The notes under the pieces: generated by a model | Told to the model about the DNA's origin: nothing | Databases searched by the model: none | Seen by the model: the letters and a program-made list of their open reading frames with translations, nothing else | Program-made: the position numbers and the translations under genes | Shown: positions 25,809-35,339 of the stretch, in pieces | How the letters are laid out: each line of letters starts with the position of its first letter | Position numbering within the stretch: position 1 is the stretch's first letter | DNA from: Phytoactinopolyspora mesophila | GTDB taxonomy: Bacteria; Actinomycetota; Actinomycetes; Jiangellales; Jiangellaceae | NCBI RefSeq assembly: GCF_010122465.1 | Contig: NZ_WLZY01000008.1 | Location: 295,875 to 359,874, forward strand | Reading direction: 5' to 3' | Length of the DNA stretch: 64,000 nucleotides

Positions 25809-26495
25809 CTACGCGACCGCTACCGCGCCGACGCCGAACGCGGCCAGCCAGATACCGACATGGTGGCTGGCGAACCCGGCCAGCGTGAAGGCGTGGAACA
25901 CCTCGTGGAAGCCGAACCACCGAGGTGAGGGGTTGGGTTTCTTCATGCCGTAGACCAGCGCACCGGCCGTGTACATCAGACCGCCGACAATGATCAGCGT
26001 GACGACCGCCGCGCCCCCGTGCGAAGCGAACTGCGGCAGCCAGAAGACCGCCGCCCAGCCGAGACCGATGTAGATCGGCACATACAGCCACCGGGGCGCA
26101 CCGAGCCAGAAGACTCGAAAGCCCACTCCGAGCAGGGCGCCGATCCACACCAATGAGAGCAGGATGCGCGCTTGCTCAGACGGCAGGATGAGCAGCGTGA
26201 ACGGGGTATACGTGCCAGCGATGATCAAGAAGATGTTGGCATGATCGAGCCGTTTGAGCCTGGCCTGCACCCGCGGCGACCATTGCCCGCGGTGGTAGAC
26301 AGCGCTGATCCCGAACAGCATCGCGGCCGTCAGGGTATAGATCAGCGCACTGACCCGGACCGTCGTGGACGGAGCCAGCGCCACGAGCGTGAGACCGGCG
26401 AGGACAGCTATCGGAAACGTGCACGCGTGCAACCAGCCACGAAGCTTCGGCTTGACCGCGGCCAGCGTGTCACGTATTTGCCCGTCGATCGGCAT
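25809..26495 (-). CDS. Hemolysin III/PAQR-family membrane protein
   Basis: A 228-residue seven-helix membrane protein of the HlyIII/PAQR (CREST) group. The conserved catalytic-type residues are SAVYHRGQW (Ser and His near the first half), the aspartate in LDHANIFLIIAGTYTPF, and HEVFHAFTLAG with HxxxH near the C-terminus; these are proposed zinc/hydrolase ligands. ATG at 26495; a TTG 18 bp upstream is the alternative. Divergent from the Z-prenyl synthase, as for Rv1085c and Rv1086. Its physiological role is not established; haemolysis is not implied. Confidence 0.88.
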   Translation of the reverse strand: MPIDGQIRDTLAAVKPKLRGWLHACTFPIAVLAGLTLVALAPSTTVRVSALIYTLTAAMLFGISAVYHRGQWSPRVQARLKRLDHANIFLIIAGTYTPFTLLILPSEQARILLSLVWIGALLGVGFRVFWLGAPRWLYVPIYIGLGWAAVFWLPQFASHGGAAVVTLIIVGGLMYTAGALVYGMKKPNPSPRWFGFHEVFHAFTLAGFASHHVGIWLAAFGVGAVAVA

Positions 26496-26677
26496 GCCCC
26501 AACGGTAAACCAAGAAGCTGCCATAGCCGTCTCAACAGCAGGAGAGGTACCTCACCCGAACCCAAGGGCTCCCCCGCCGGGCTCGCGGCCGATCACCGGC
26601 CACAACAGCACGTGGCTGGTTCCGGGGTACTCTTCTCGCCGGAGCACACGCGCGAATTGTCAGGGAAGGATGCCTTC

Positions 26678-27439
26678 ATGGGCCTGTCGGACGTGGTCTA
26701 CCGGGTCTACGGTCGCAATCTCCAGCGGCAGCTGGACACAGCCCGGATGCCTGGACACGTCGCGGTCATCCTCGATGGCAACCGCCGCTGGGCGCGGGCC
26801 TTCGGCGCCCCCACAGCCAGCGGCCACCAAGCCGGCGCCGAGAAGGCACAGGAGTTTCTCGCCTGGTGCGACGAACTGGATATCCGGGTCGTCACGCTTT
26901 GGCTGCTCTCCACCGACAATCTCGACCGCCCGGAAGAAGAACTCATCCCGTTGCTCAGCATCATCGAGGGCCTGATCAGCGACCTCGCCGCCGCCCGGCG
27001 GTGGCGGGTGCATCCGGTAGGCGCTCTCGACCTGCTACCGGACCGCACCGCGACGGTGCTCAAAGAGGCGGCCGACGCCACCCGGGACCTCACCGGTATG
27101 CATGTGAACGTGGCAGTTGGCTACGGGGGCCGGCGGGAGATCGCCGACGCCGTACGTGCTCTGCTCCAGGAACACGCCGAAAAAGGGACACCGATCAACG
27201 AACTCGCCGGTACCGTCACCGCCGAGGACATCGCCCGCCACCTCTACACCAAAGGTCAGCCCGACCCAGACCTCGTCATCCGGGCCAGCGGCGAACAGCG
27301 GCAGTCGGGATTCTTGCTCTGGCAGAGTGCCAACTCGGAGTACTACTTCTGCGAGGCCCTATGGCCGGACTTTCGCCACGTCGACTTCCTCCGCGCGCTG
27401 CGCTCGTACACCGAACGTGAGCGCCGCTTCGGGAGGTGA
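26678..27439 (+). CDS. uppS: Isoprenyl transferase, cis-prenyl synthase family (short-chain Z-FPP synthase type)
   Basis: A 253-residue cis-prenyltransferase adding isoprene units to an allylic diphosphate. Catalytic Asp33 lies in VILDGNRRWAR (residues 31-40 region), with later conserved VAVGYGGRREIADAVR, DLVIRASGEQRQSGFLLWQ and YFCEALWPDF. Neighbours (hemolysin III, then phoH2) match those of the mycobacterial short-chain enzyme Rv1086, so omega,E,Z-FPP may be the product. Start at the ATG 8 nt after AAGGA. Its stop codon is the edge of a 26-bp palindrome. Confidence 0.88.
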   Translation: MGLSDVVYRVYGRNLQRQLDTARMPGHVAVILDGNRRWARAFGAPTASGHQAGAEKAQEFLAWCDELDIRVVTLWLLSTDNLDRPEEELIPLLSIIEGLISDLAAARRWRVHPVGALDLLPDRTATVLKEAADATRDLTGMHVNVAVGYGGRREIADAVRALLQEHAEKGTPINELAGTVTAEDIARHLYTKGQPDPDLVIRASGEQRQSGFLLWQSANSEYYFCEALWPDFRHVDFLRALRSYTERERRFGR

Positions 27440-27545
27440 CGATCGGGACGGGTGGAGAATCCCGCCCTCGCCCGCGGCTCTCTCCTTCGTCGTTCGCCGA
27501 TGCCCGACCGCACCCTGGTCGGGATTCTCCACCCGTCCCGATCGT
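27439..27545. repeat. Long inverted repeat at the uppS stop codon
   Basis: A perfect 26-bp inverted repeat: 27439-27464 pairs with 27520-27545, core GATCGGGACGGGTGGAGAAT, loop 55 nt. The left arm begins on the last base of the uppS stop. It could act as terminator or mRNA 3' protector; the loop is large and no T-tract follows. No second copy was noticed in the window. Confidence 0.75.
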
Positions 27546-27851
27546 GTTCCTGAGCAGTCTCGCGTTCCGAGGGCAGCGCGGAGTTTCGTCGTGCTTGGAC
27601 CGAGTGGTCCGCGGGCCGGGGCAACGCAATGTTAACCGGCTGTTCTGGCGTGTCCGGACCCACAAGAGCCCTTCACAGGTACCCTGGTTCTTGACAGTTG
27701 GGGAGAGAACCAGCTGTCCGGGAGGCTCGTCCAACGTGCTGAAGCTATGGCGCGAGGGGAGGGCCGGCACCCGGCCCTCTGGGCCCGGTCCCGGTTCTTC
27801 ACGCGACTAGACACCTGAGTCAGGGTGCACTCAGGCACGAGGGAGACGGAC
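27546..27851 (+). promoter_or_regulatory. phoH2 leader with two hairpins
   Basis: This gene-free stretch precedes the phoH2 GTG. CTGGTTCT (27684-27691) pairs with AGAACCAG (27706-27713) over 14 nt. GAGGGCCGG (27759-27767) pairs with CCGGCCCTC (27771-27779) over 3 nt. A TTGACA hexamer occurs at 27691-27696, but no convincing -10 follows. GGGAG at 27841-27845 is the ribosome site. A structured 5' leader is plausible; I do not recognise a known riboswitch. Confidence 0.4.
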
Positions 27852-29195
27852 GTGGCCGCTTCCAAGACTCACACTCGTCGTCATCAACCGGACCCAACGA
27901 CCCCGCACACGACGTACGTGCTCGACACCAGCGTGTTACTCGCCGATCCGTACGCGATCTTGCGGTTCGCCGAACACGAGGTCGTCCTGCCGATCGTCGT
28001 GATCACCGAACTCGAGGGCAAACGACATCATTCCGAGTTGGGTTACTTTGCGCGCAGCGCATTACGCCTGCTGGACGAGCTGCGCATCGAACACGGCCGG
28101 CTCGACAAGCCCTTGCCGGTCGGGCCGGACGGCGGGTCTGTCCGCGTGGAGCTCAACCACACCGATCCTGAAGTGCTCCCGGCCGGGTTCCGGCTAGGCG
28201 ACAACGACTCCCGCATCTTGGCCGTCGCGTTGAACCTCGGTTCTGACGGGCACAACGTCGTCCTGGTCTCCAAGGACCTTCCCATGCGTGTCAAGGCATC
28301 CGCCGTCGGGCTACAGGCCGAGGAGTACCGAGCCGAGGCCGTCGTCGAATCCGGATGGACCGGCATGGCGGAAATCGACGTCCCCGGTTCGGTGCTGAAC
28401 GAGCTGTACCAGGGCGGAACCGTCGACCTCGAGGCAGCCCGTGAGCTGCCCTGCCATACCGGCCTCGTGCTCCACAGCGAACGTGGCAGCGGGCTGGGGC
28501 GGGTCACACCGGACAAATCGGTGCGCCTGGTCCGCGGCGACCGCGAGGCGTTCGGGCTGCACGGCCGCTCCGCCGAGCAGCGGATCGCGTTGGACCTCTT
28601 GCTCGACGACGAGGTAGGCATCGTCTCTCTTGGCGGCCGGGCCGGCACCGGCAAGTCCGCGCTGGCGCTGTGCGCCGGCCTGGAAGCGACTCTCGAACGG
28701 CGACTGTACAAGAAGGTCCTCGTCTTCCGGCCGCTGTACGCCGTTGGTGGCCAAGAACTCGGATACCTGCCGGGCAACGAAGCCGAGAAGATGAGTCCGT
28801 GGGCACAAGCCGTCTACGACACCTTGGGGGCTCTGACCACTCAGGATGTTGTCGACGAGGTCATCGAGCGCGACATGTTCGAAGTGTTGCCACTGACCCA
28901 TATCCGCGGGCGTTCACTGCACGACGCGTTTGTGATCGTCGACGAGGCGCAATCTCTCGAGCGCAACGTCCTGCTCACGGTTTTGTCGCGCATCGGCAGC
29001 AACTCCCGGGTGGTCCTCACCCACGACGTCGGCCAGCGCGACAACCTCCGGGTAGGCCGGCATGACGGCGTCGTTGCCGTTGTCGAGAAGCTCAAGGGCC
29101 ACCCGTTGTTCGCGCACGTCACGCTGACCCGATCGGAGCGCTCGCCGATCGCGGCCCTGGTGACGGAGATGCTCGAGCACTCCCCCGCCACCTGA
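27852..29195 (+). CDS. phoH2: PhoH2-type PIN-PhoH protein (RNA helicase/ribonuclease)
   Basis: A 447-residue fusion. The N-terminal PIN domain (about 20-155) has acidic residues in [11 protein letters not shown], the ITELEGK loop and [14 protein letters not shown]. The C-terminal PhoH P-loop ATPase (about 230-445) has Walker A GRAGTGKS at about 262-269 and Walker [13 protein letters not shown]. Mycobacterial PhoH2 (Rv1095) unwinds and cuts RNA in an ATP-dependent way. GTG start with GGGAG six bases upstream; an upstream ATG at 27825 is less likely. Convergent with fumC across a 19-bp palindrome. Confidence 0.93.
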   Translation: MAASKTHTRRHQPDPTTPHTTYVLDTSVLLADPYAILRFAEHEVVLPIVVITELEGKRHHSELGYFARSALRLLDELRIEHGRLDKPLPVGPDGGSVRVELNHTDPEVLPAGFRLGDNDSRILAVALNLGSDGHNVVLVSKDLPMRVKASAVGLQAEEYRAEAVVESGWTGMAEIDVPGSVLNELYQGGTVDLEAARELPCHTGLVLHSERGSGLGRVTPDKSVRLVRGDREAFGLHGRSAEQRIALDLLLDDEVGIVSLGGRAGTGKSALALCAGLEATLERRLYKKVLVFRPLYAVGGQELGYLPGNEAEKMSPWAQAVYDTLGALTTQDVVDEVIERDMFEVLPLTHIRGRSLHDAFVIVDEAQSLERNVLLTVLSRIGSNSRVVLTHDVGQRDNLRVGRHDGVVAVVEKLKGHPLFAHVTLTRSERSPIAALVTEMLEHSPAT

Positions 29196-29203
29196 CCGCT
29201 CCG

Positions 29204-29254
29204 ATGATCATGAACACTTGGTGACCATATAGGTGACCAAGTGTTCATGATCAT
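29204..29254. terminator. Palindrome between phoH2 and fumC stops
   Basis: ATGATCATGAACACTTGGT (29204-29222) pairs perfectly with its complement at 29236-29254; the 13-nt loop has a further ACC/GGT match after one mismatch. Placed between convergent genes (phoH2 stop 29195, fumC stop 29251), it is a likely bidirectional terminator. GATCATG-ACACT also appears near 63301. Confidence 0.65.
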
Positions 29255-30663
29255 GGCGTTGTCATGCTGAGCACGTCCAGAGCCTCATCCAGCTGAGCCT
29301 CAGTGAGTTTGCCCTGCTCCACGTACCCACGCTCGATCACAACCTCGCGGATGGTCTTCCGCTCAGCCAGTGATTGCTTGGCGACCTTGGCTGCTTCCTC
29401 GTAGCCGATATACCGGTTGAGCGGCGTGACCACCGACGGCGACGACTCCGCGTACTCCCGGCAGCGTTCCTCGTTAGCCGTCAGCCCGCTCACGCAACGG
29501 TCGGCGAACAGCCGGCTGATGTTGGCCAGCAGCCGGACCGACTCTAGGACATTTCGAGCAATCACCGGCAGCATGACGTTGAGCTCGAAGTTGCCCGCCG
29601 CGCCCGCGAAGGTGACAGTGGCGTCGTTGCCGACCACCTGAGCACACACCATGCACAGCGCTTCCGGGATAACCGGGTTGACTTTGCCCGGCATGATCGA
29701 GGACCCAGGCTGCAGGTCCGGGAGGGCGAGCTCGGCCAGGCCGGTACGCGGCCCGGATCCCATCCAGCGCACGTCGTTGGAGATCTTGTTCAGCGAGACC
29801 GCGATGGTGCGCAGTTGACCGGATAGCTCCACCAATCCGTCCTGCGAGCCCTGGGCTTCGAAATGATTGCGGGCCTCAGTGAACGGCAACCCGGAGTCAG
29901 CGGCGAGCCGGCCGATGACCTTTTCGGCGAATCCGGGAGGAGTGTTGATGCCGGTGCCGACTGCGGTGCCGCCCAGTGGAAGCTCCGCCACTCGCGGCAG
30001 GGCAGCCTGCAGCCGCTCGATGCCGTAGGAGACCTGGGCGGCATACCCGCCGAACTCTTGTCCGAGAGTGACGGGTGTGGCGTCCATCAGGTGCGTGCGG
30101 CCGCTCTTGACAACGGAGGCAAACTCGTCGGACTTGGCCGACAAGGTGGCTCGCAGGTGCTCCAGCGCCGGGATCAGATTCCCGACGACGGCCGCGGTAG
30201 CGGCCACGTGAATCGCCGACGGGAAGACGTCGTTGCTCGACTGCGACGCGTTGACATGGTCGTTCGGGTGCACGGGCGCACCCAGACGTTCGGTGGCGAG
30301 AGTCGCGATGACCTCGTTGGCGTTCATGTTGCTGGACGTGCCGGAGCCGGTCTGGAAGACGTCGATCGGGAAATCGTCGTCGTAATTGCCGCCGGCTACT
30401 TCGGCCGCGGCCTCGTGGATGGCTTGACCGATCTCGGCGTCGACGACACCCAGCTCGGCGTTGACCGTGGCTGCGATGCCTTTGATCGAGGCCAGCGCGT
30501 GAATCAGCGAGTTCTCGATACGGGTTCCAGAGACCGGGAAATTCTCAACCGCGCGCTGGGTCTGAGCACGATATTTGGCCGCGGCCGGCACACGGACCTC
30601 GCCCATGGTGTCGTGCTCGATGCGATACGGGGAATCAGTGGTGTTCGTAGCGTCGTCGCTCAT
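29251..30663 (-). CDS. fumC: Fumarate hydratase, class II
   Basis: A 470-residue class II fumarase, interconverting fumarate and malate in the TCA cycle as a homotetramer. The superfamily signature [11 protein letters not shown] lies at about residues 317-327, the substrate-binding [14 protein letters not shown] near 108, and [14 protein letters not shown] near 145. Full family length. Together with sdhAB at the left of the window it covers two consecutive TCA steps, though the loci are 28 kb apart. Upstream lies a region of nested repeats. Confidence 0.97.
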   Translation of the reverse strand: MSDDATNTTDSPYRIEHDTMGEVRVPAAAKYRAQTQRAVENFPVSGTRIENSLIHALASIKGIAATVNAELGVVDAEIGQAIHEAAAEVAGGNYDDDFPIDVFQTGSGTSSNMNANEVIATLATERLGAPVHPNDHVNASQSSNDVFPSAIHVAATAAVVGNLIPALEHLRATLSAKSDEFASVVKSGRTHLMDATPVTLGQEFGGYAAQVSYGIERLQAALPRVAELPLGGTAVGTGINTPPGFAEKVIGRLAADSGLPFTEARNHFEAQGSQDGLVELSGQLRTIAVSLNKISNDVRWMGSGPRTGLAELALPDLQPGSSIMPGKVNPVIPEALCMVCAQVVGNDATVTFAGAAGNFELNVMLPVIARNVLESVRLLANISRLFADRCVSGLTANEERCREYAESSPSVVTPLNRYIGYEEAAKVAKQSLAERKTIREVVIERGYVEQGKLTEAQLDEALDVLSMTTP

Positions 30664-30711
30664 ATGCCTATCATCCCGCGCCTATCAGCTCGCCAGCTCC
30701 GCGGGTCCATC

Positions 30712-30838
30712 CCCCGTGATCGTGAGCAGATCTACGCTCTCCCACCCTGTGATCGTGAGCACGATACTGCCGCGATAGCGACACGAATCCGCTCACGATC
30801 ATGGATGGGAGTGCAGAAAACCGCTCACGATCACGGGG
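30712..30838. repeat. Nested inverted repeats of the GTGATCGTGAGC family
   Basis: Outer arms CCCCGTGATCGTGAGC (30712-30727) and its exact complement (30823-30838) enclose inner arms TGATCGTGAGC (30750-30760) and GCTCACGATCA (30791-30801). Inner flanks CTCCCACC and GGATGGGAG extend the pairing imperfectly. It fills most of the gap between the DUF255 stop and the fumC start. The 16-mer also occurs at 14839-14854. Confidence 0.75.
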
Positions 30839-32876
30839 TGGAGGATATCTGGTCGGCCAGCTCCGCCGGATCATCGGTAGGTCTTGCACAGACGAAATGC
30901 CGGCACACGTACGCCGCCGGCGCATTGTCGACGAGCGGACGATCGCGCAGAAGAGGAACCATGGCCGAGGCTGGCTCCTGCGGATCGCCGGCGACGACGG
31001 CGGCTCCTGGGGACGGCTGCCGCAGCGCGGCCGCGTGCAAGGCGCGAGTCCGCTCATCTGCGGGATCTCCCACGACGGCGACCTCCACCGGACCGGAGAC
31101 CAATGCCTCCGCGACCGTCATGCCCCAGCCGGCGAAGCGCGGCGCCTGCGCCGCCAGCGCATCGTAGACGCCCAGGGCGTTCTCAGCGGCCTCCCGGTGC
31201 CGCGCAGATCCGGTATACGCGGAGAAGGTCAGCAGCGCGCCAGCCGCGGCCGACCAGCCCGAGGGGGTGGCGTTGTCGGTGGGATCCTGTGGTCGCCGGA
31301 CCTCCGCGAGCCTGACGTCGGTGGCGTCGTCGGCGGTGTCGAAGAAGCCGCCGTTGGGGTCGGCGAAGTGTGCCAGAACCGTACCCAGCAATTGCTCGGA
31401 CAGTTCCAGCCACACCGGATCCCCCGTGACGGCGAGCAAGGTGAGGAAACCCTCGGCGACGTCGGCATAGTCTTCGAGGACCCCGCTCGGCGTGCCCGCG
31501 GCACCGTTTCTGGACACCCGGCGCAGCCGACCGCCGGAATCCAGGTGGACCCGGATGAGCACGTCGGCGCACTGAACCGCGGCGTCGATCCACGGCCGCT
31601 CGTCAAGTAGCGCCCCGGCCTCGGCCAGTGCCGCGATGGCGAGACCGTTCCATGCGGACACCACTTTGTCGTCACATGCTGGCTGGGGCCGCTCCGCGCG
31701 GGCGGCATGCAAGGTGGCTCGCACCCTGGCCCAGCGTTGCCAGTCGTCCGGATCAGTCGGCAGCTGGAGCGTGGATCTGCCGTGCTCGAAGGTGCCGGCC
31801 TCGGTGACATTGAGCAGCCGCACCGCCCACGCGGCATCGTCGGCATTGAGCACGTCGTACACCTGGGCGGGGGTCCAGACGTAGGAGGCGCCTTCAGCAG
31901 AGTCCCCGGTGTCTGGATCTGGGGCATCCGCGTCGAGTGCGCTGGCAAAGGCGCCTTCCGGTGTCCTCAGATCGCGTAGCAGGAACTCGGCGGTCTCCCG
32001 GACCACTCGCTCAGCCAGCGGCGACTCGGTGGAGCGCCACAGGTGAGCGTAGACGCGTAGCAACAACGCGTTGTCGTACAGCATCTTCTCGAAGTGCGGC
32101 ACCACCCAGGCGTGGTCCACGCTGTATCTGGCGAACCCACCGGCCAGCTGGTCGTATATGCCGCCGCGGGCCATCCGCTCGCAGGTCTGCTCCACCATGG
32201 TCAGCGCATTCTTGTCGCCCGTGCGGGCGTGGTGGCGCAACAAGAACTCGAGGACCATGGACGGCGGGAACTTCGGTGCCCCGCCGAACCCGCCGTGCTC
32301 CTGGTCGAATGTGGCGGCCAGCCGCTGAACCGCAAGACCGAGGCGCTCAGCCGAGGGGGCAGGACGCTCGGGGACCGTTCGCGGGCCGTCCAGCCGGGAA
32401 GCGATCTGCTTGGCGGCGTCGTCGACCTCGTCGCGCCGATGCCGCCACGCGTCTGCGACAGCCTCTAGAACCTGGGGAAATGATGGCATTCCATGCCGTG
32501 GCTCCGGCGGGTAATACGTGCCGGCGTAGAACGGCTTGCCTTCCGGGGTGACGAACACCGTCATCGGCCAGCCGCCTTGACCCGTCAGGGCTTGGACAGC
32601 CTCCATGTAGACGGAGTCGACGTCGGGACGCTCCTCGCGATCTACCTTGATCGACACGAAGTGCTCGTTGAGGAAAGCGGCGATGATCTCGTCCTCGAAC
32701 GACTCGTGCGCCATGACGTGGCACCAGTGACAGGCCGCGTAACCGACGCTCACAAGAACGGGAGTGTCGCGGCGCCGAGCCTCGGCAAAGGCTTCGTCAC
32801 CCCATTCCCACCAATCCACCGGATTGTCCTGATGCTGGAGAAGATAGGGGCTGGACGCGCTACTGAGACGGTTCAC
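30831..32876 (-). CDS. DUF255 thioredoxin-domain protein (YyaL/spermatogenesis-associated 20 family)
   Basis: A 681-residue protein with an N-terminal thioredoxin-like DUF255 domain (about residues 1-165; [13 protein letters not shown], and C49-H-W-C52 in AACHWCHV) followed by a long six-hairpin (alpha/alpha) glycosidase-like region. No enzymatic reaction is established. The mycobacterial homolog Rv1084 also lies near mca and the Z-prenyl synthase. The GTG at 32876 is chosen for its AAGGA site; the ATG at 32906 adds 10 residues. Confidence 0.9.
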   Translation of the reverse strand: MNRLSSASSPYLLQHQDNPVDWWEWGDEAFAEARRRDTPVLVSVGYAACHWCHVMAHESFEDEIIAAFLNEHFVSIKVDREERPDVDSVYMEAVQALTGQGGWPMTVFVTPEGKPFYAGTYYPPEPRHGMPSFPQVLEAVADAWRHRRDEVDDAAKQIASRLDGPRTVPERPAPSAERLGLAVQRLAATFDQEHGGFGGAPKFPPSMVLEFLLRHHARTGDKNALTMVEQTCERMARGGIYDQLAGGFARYSVDHAWVVPHFEKMLYDNALLLRVYAHLWRSTESPLAERVVRETAEFLLRDLRTPEGAFASALDADAPDPDTGDSAEGASYVWTPAQVYDVLNADDAAWAVRLLNVTEAGTFEHGRSTLQLPTDPDDWQRWARVRATLHAARAERPQPACDDKVVSAWNGLAIAALAEAGALLDERPWIDAAVQCADVLIRVHLDSGGRLRRVSRNGAAGTPSGVLEDYADVAEGFLTLLAVTGDPVWLELSEQLLGTVLAHFADPNGGFFDTADDATDVRLAEVRRPQDPTDNATPSGWSAAAGALLTFSAYTGSARHREAAENALGVYDALAAQAPRFAGWGMTVAEALVSGPVEVAVVGDPADERTRALHAAALRQPSPGAAVVAGDPQEPASAMVPLLRDRPLVDNAPAAYVCRHFVCARPTDDPAELADQISSTP

Positions 32877-33068
32877 CCAGGTCCTTCGTGGCGTTTGCAG
32901 AGGCACACATCAATCTCTACCAACACACGCTACCCCTCGGGCGCCATTTCACTCGAATATCGGGCGTACGGCCGACCCGGCCCCGGAAATCACGAGACTC
33001 CCCGGCGTTCAGGAACCTCCCGGGCATCCGGGGCGGCCGCACCCCATGACGCCGCACCACGGACATCC

Positions 33069-33518
33069 TCAACTGAAAGCCTTCTTCATCGCGTCCGGGT
33101 CGAGCGCCTGTTCGTTGATCTCGTTCAGGCTGTACCAGTTGCCCGACACGTCGCGGAACACGGCTTCCACGCCGTACGGCCGCTCGGCCGGTTCCTGCAG
33201 GAACTCGACCCCTCTCGCGGAGTACTCCTCGAATGTCTTCCGGCAGTCGTCGGTGTGCCAGGCGCCCGCACTCAACGCTCCCTTGGCCATGAGCGTGCGC
33301 AGCATCGACGCCGTTTCCTCGTCGTGCATCGGAGGCCCTGGCACCGAAAGATGGAGCTGGAACCTGGGGCTGGCGGGAGGACCGACCGTCAGCCACCGGA
33401 ACCCGTTGTCCATCGTGAGGTCCTGGCGGAGTTCGAAGCCGAGCTTCTCGAGGAAGAAGTCCTTGGCTTCGTCGTAGTCGTGGACGTAGGCGCCGGCCAC
33501 GCCGAGCGAAGTGATCAC
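33069..33518 (-). CDS. VOC-family (glyoxalase-like) protein
   Basis: A 149-residue VOC-fold protein with two beta-alpha-beta-beta-beta modules (first about residues 1-60, ITSLGVAGAYVHDYDEAKDFF; second about 75-140, AWHTDDCRKTFEEYSARGVEF and FRDVSGNWYSLNEI). This resembles bleomycin-resistance/glyoxalase-like proteins. The GTG at 33518 has GGAAGGG upstream; the open frame to 33650 overlaps the AraC-type gene. It lies 43 bp downstream of that regulator, so regulator and VOC protein likely form an operon. Substrate unknown. Confidence 0.82.
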   Translation of the reverse strand: MITSLGVAGAYVHDYDEAKDFFLEKLGFELRQDLTMDNGFRWLTVGPPASPRFQLHLSVPGPPMHDEETASMLRTLMAKGALSAGAWHTDDCRKTFEEYSARGVEFLQEPAERPYGVEAVFRDVSGNWYSLNEINEQALDPDAMKKAFS

Positions 33519-33561
33519 CGTCTTGTCCCTTCCGTCGATGTCCGTTCGAACAGAAACGACG

Positions 33562-34056
33562 TTATTCCCCCGGGAGCGAGTCAGGCTTCTCCGTGGTTGC
33601 CGTCTTGGAACCCGCGCGACTAGGAGATTGCCGGGCCGGCGGGTTCTCACCCGGAATCGAAGGTGCGCCCCACATGAACACGTAACAGCCGGGGACCGGA
33701 AGTCCCCCCGATGCGCGCGCGGTGCGCTGGAACTGCACGGGAGATGTGCCCACGATCTGGTGAAAACGAGTGCTGAATGAACCCAGACTGGAGAATCCGA
33801 CCAGGTGACAGACCTCGGTCACGGTCAGGTTCGCCGAGCGCAGCAGGTCTTGTGCTCGTTCAACCCGCCTCCGGGTCAAGTACCGCCCCGGGGTCTCGCC
33901 AAAAGCCGCGCGAAACGCCCGGATCAAGTGGAAACGCGAGTATCCGGCGGCCTGTGCGATCTGGTCGAGGCTCAGGGACTCGGCATAAGACCGATCGATC
34001 AGATCGCGAGCTTTGCGCACCGCGATCAACGTCTCAGCCGCGGCTCTCCCTGACAC
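33562..34056 (-). CDS. AraC-family transcriptional regulator (short)
   Basis: A 164-residue regulator consisting mostly of an AraC double helix-turn-helix at residues about 12-112 (SLDQIAQAAGYSRFHLIRAF and VTEVCHLVGFSSLGSFSTRF). It has no N-terminal effector domain; the C-terminal ~50 residues are Pro/Ser-rich and include CYVFMWGAPSIPGENPP. AraC proteins of this size often sit beside a VOC gene, as here. The effector is unclear and may act through the partner. GTG start at 34056. Confidence 0.85.
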   Translation of the reverse strand: MSGRAAAETLIAVRKARDLIDRSYAESLSLDQIAQAAGYSRFHLIRAFRAAFGETPGRYLTRRRVERAQDLLRSANLTVTEVCHLVGFSSLGSFSTRFHQIVGTSPVQFQRTARASGGLPVPGCYVFMWGAPSIPGENPPARQSPSRAGSKTATTEKPDSLPGE

Positions 34057-34082
34057 TCGCGGCTCACCCCCGCTCGCAGCGA

Positions 34083-34319
34083 CTAGTCGCCGTTCTGCTG
34101 CCGCTGCCCCATCCGCTCCTGGTCAGAGGTCGCTGCCTCGTCGAAATGGATCCCGCGGACATGCTTTCGCATGCTTCGGTAGAGCACGATCACCACCAGA
34201 ATCAGCGCAACAACCAGCCAGAAGCTGATCGACCCAGCGTTCACCGCCAGCCCACCGGACTCACCGGTTCGGCCATCGCGGAACATGCCCACGGCCATCA
34301 AAACGTCCACAACACTCAC
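34083..34319 (-). CDS. Small membrane protein coupled to mca
   Basis: A 78-residue protein with one transmembrane segment (SFWLVVALILVVIVLYRSM, about residues 32-50) followed by a basic-then-acidic cytoplasmic tail. Its GTG overlaps the mca stop by 4 bp (GTGA), so translation is coupled. A small gene also follows mca in Mycobacterium (Rv1083), suggesting a conserved but uncharacterised partner, perhaps placing the amidase at the membrane; that role is inference. Confidence 0.75.
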   Translation of the reverse strand: MSVVDVLMAVGMFRDGRTGESGGLAVNAGSISFWLVVALILVVIVLYRSMRKHVRGIHFDEAATSDQERMGQRQQNGD

Positions 34320-35179
34320 CTTACCCCTGCGAACAGGTCGTCCTCAGGAAGCTCTGTGTCCACAAGGGTCCGGACCAGTTCGTAGTCCTCGCTCGGCCAC
34401 GTCGTCTGGTGTACCTCCAGCGGGACGGCGAACCACGGACCTTCTGGGTCGATCTGGGTGGCGTGCGCGAGCAACGCCTTGTCACGAACCGGGAAGAATT
34501 TCGCACATTCCACCCTGGTGGTGATCCGCCTGTCCCACTCCGGATTCGGCTTCCACTCCCGCAGCCGCTCCTCGTAGGGCGACGGCAGGCCACGTCGTTC
34601 CATCTCCTCGTGCAACGCGACCAGTCGCTGCCGGTGAAAGGAGTGGTGATAGTACAGCTTGAGTGGCTGCCAGGGCGGCCCGGCGTCGGGATAGGCGGAT
34701 GCGTCTCCCGCCGCGTCGAAGGCCGCCACGCTGATCTTGTGGCACATGATGTGGTCGGGGTGCGGGTATCCACCATTCTCGTCATAGGTGGTGACCACGT
34801 GCGGCCGGAAGCGGCGGATGGACTCGACCAAGCGCGCGGCCGCGACGTCCACCGGCTGTGCGGCGAAACACCCGTCGGGCAACGGCGGCAACGGGTCGCC
34901 CTCCGGAAACCCGGAGTCGACAAAACCCAGCCATTCTTGCCGGATCCCGAGGATCTCGCGGGCTTGATCCATCTCCTGCCGGCGGATCTCACTGATGTTG
35001 GCCAGCACGTCCGGACGATCCATATTGGGGTTGAGAATGGAGCCGCGTTCACCGCCGGTACAAGTGACGACGAGCACATCGACACCGTCGGCGACATAGC
35101 GCGCCGTTGACGCCGCTCCCTTGCTCGACTCGTCATCAGGGTGTGCATGGACATGCATCAACCTGAGTTGCTCTGCCAT
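34316..35179 (-). CDS. mca: Mycothiol S-conjugate amidase
   Basis: A 287-residue zinc amidase that cleaves mycothiol adducts of electrophiles to mercapturic acids for export and GlcN-inositol for recycling. The MshB/LmbE-family zinc motif AHPDDE is at residues 12-17 and HPDH at 140-143. The TCTGGERGSILN segment and extended C-terminal region (YYHHSFHRQRL, KFFPVRDKALLAHATQIDP) favour Mca over MshB. Co-translated with the small membrane gene downstream, and divergent from the DUF4307 gene. Confidence 0.94.
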   Translation of the reverse strand: MAEQLRLMHVHAHPDDESSKGAASTARYVADGVDVLVVTCTGGERGSILNPNMDRPDVLANISEIRRQEMDQAREILGIRQEWLGFVDSGFPEGDPLPPLPDGCFAAQPVDVAAARLVESIRRFRPHVVTTYDENGGYPHPDHIMCHKISVAAFDAAGDASAYPDAGPPWQPLKLYYHHSFHRQRLVALHEEMERRGLPSPYEERLREWKPNPEWDRRITTRVECAKFFPVRDKALLAHATQIDPEGPWFAVPLEVHQTTWPSEDYELVRTLVDTELPEDDLFAGVR

Positions 35180-35252
35180 AGTTACCTCACCATGTGCCTT
35201 GCTCCGGCGTTCTCAACGGCCAAGGCCCGACCCGGTGTTCCGGACCCCGATT

Positions 35253-35267
35253 ACTACATTATGTAGT
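35253..35267. promoter_or_regulatory. Palindrome in the mca/DUF4307 divergent promoter region
   Basis: ACTACA (35253-35258), spacer TTA, TGTAGT (35262-35267) is a 6-bp-arm palindrome in an unusually AT-rich patch of the 160-bp divergent intergenic region. It may be an operator or part of a promoter. Confidence 0.4.
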
Positions 35268-35339
35268 GGGGCCCTGCACGCAGCCTGGACCGCCAAGACA
35301 TAATGGTGCCATCTTCCACCGACAGCCACCGGAGCACCG

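Noticed and set aside
27436..27810. Plus-strand small frame (124 codons) in the phoH2 leader
   Set aside because: It includes both arms of the 26-bp palindrome and has no protein-like features. The structure explains the region better.
29863..31167. Long plus-strand frame (434 codons) across fumC and the DUF255 end
   Set aside because: Antisense to two well-supported genes and through the nested repeats. Long antisense frames are expected at this GC content.
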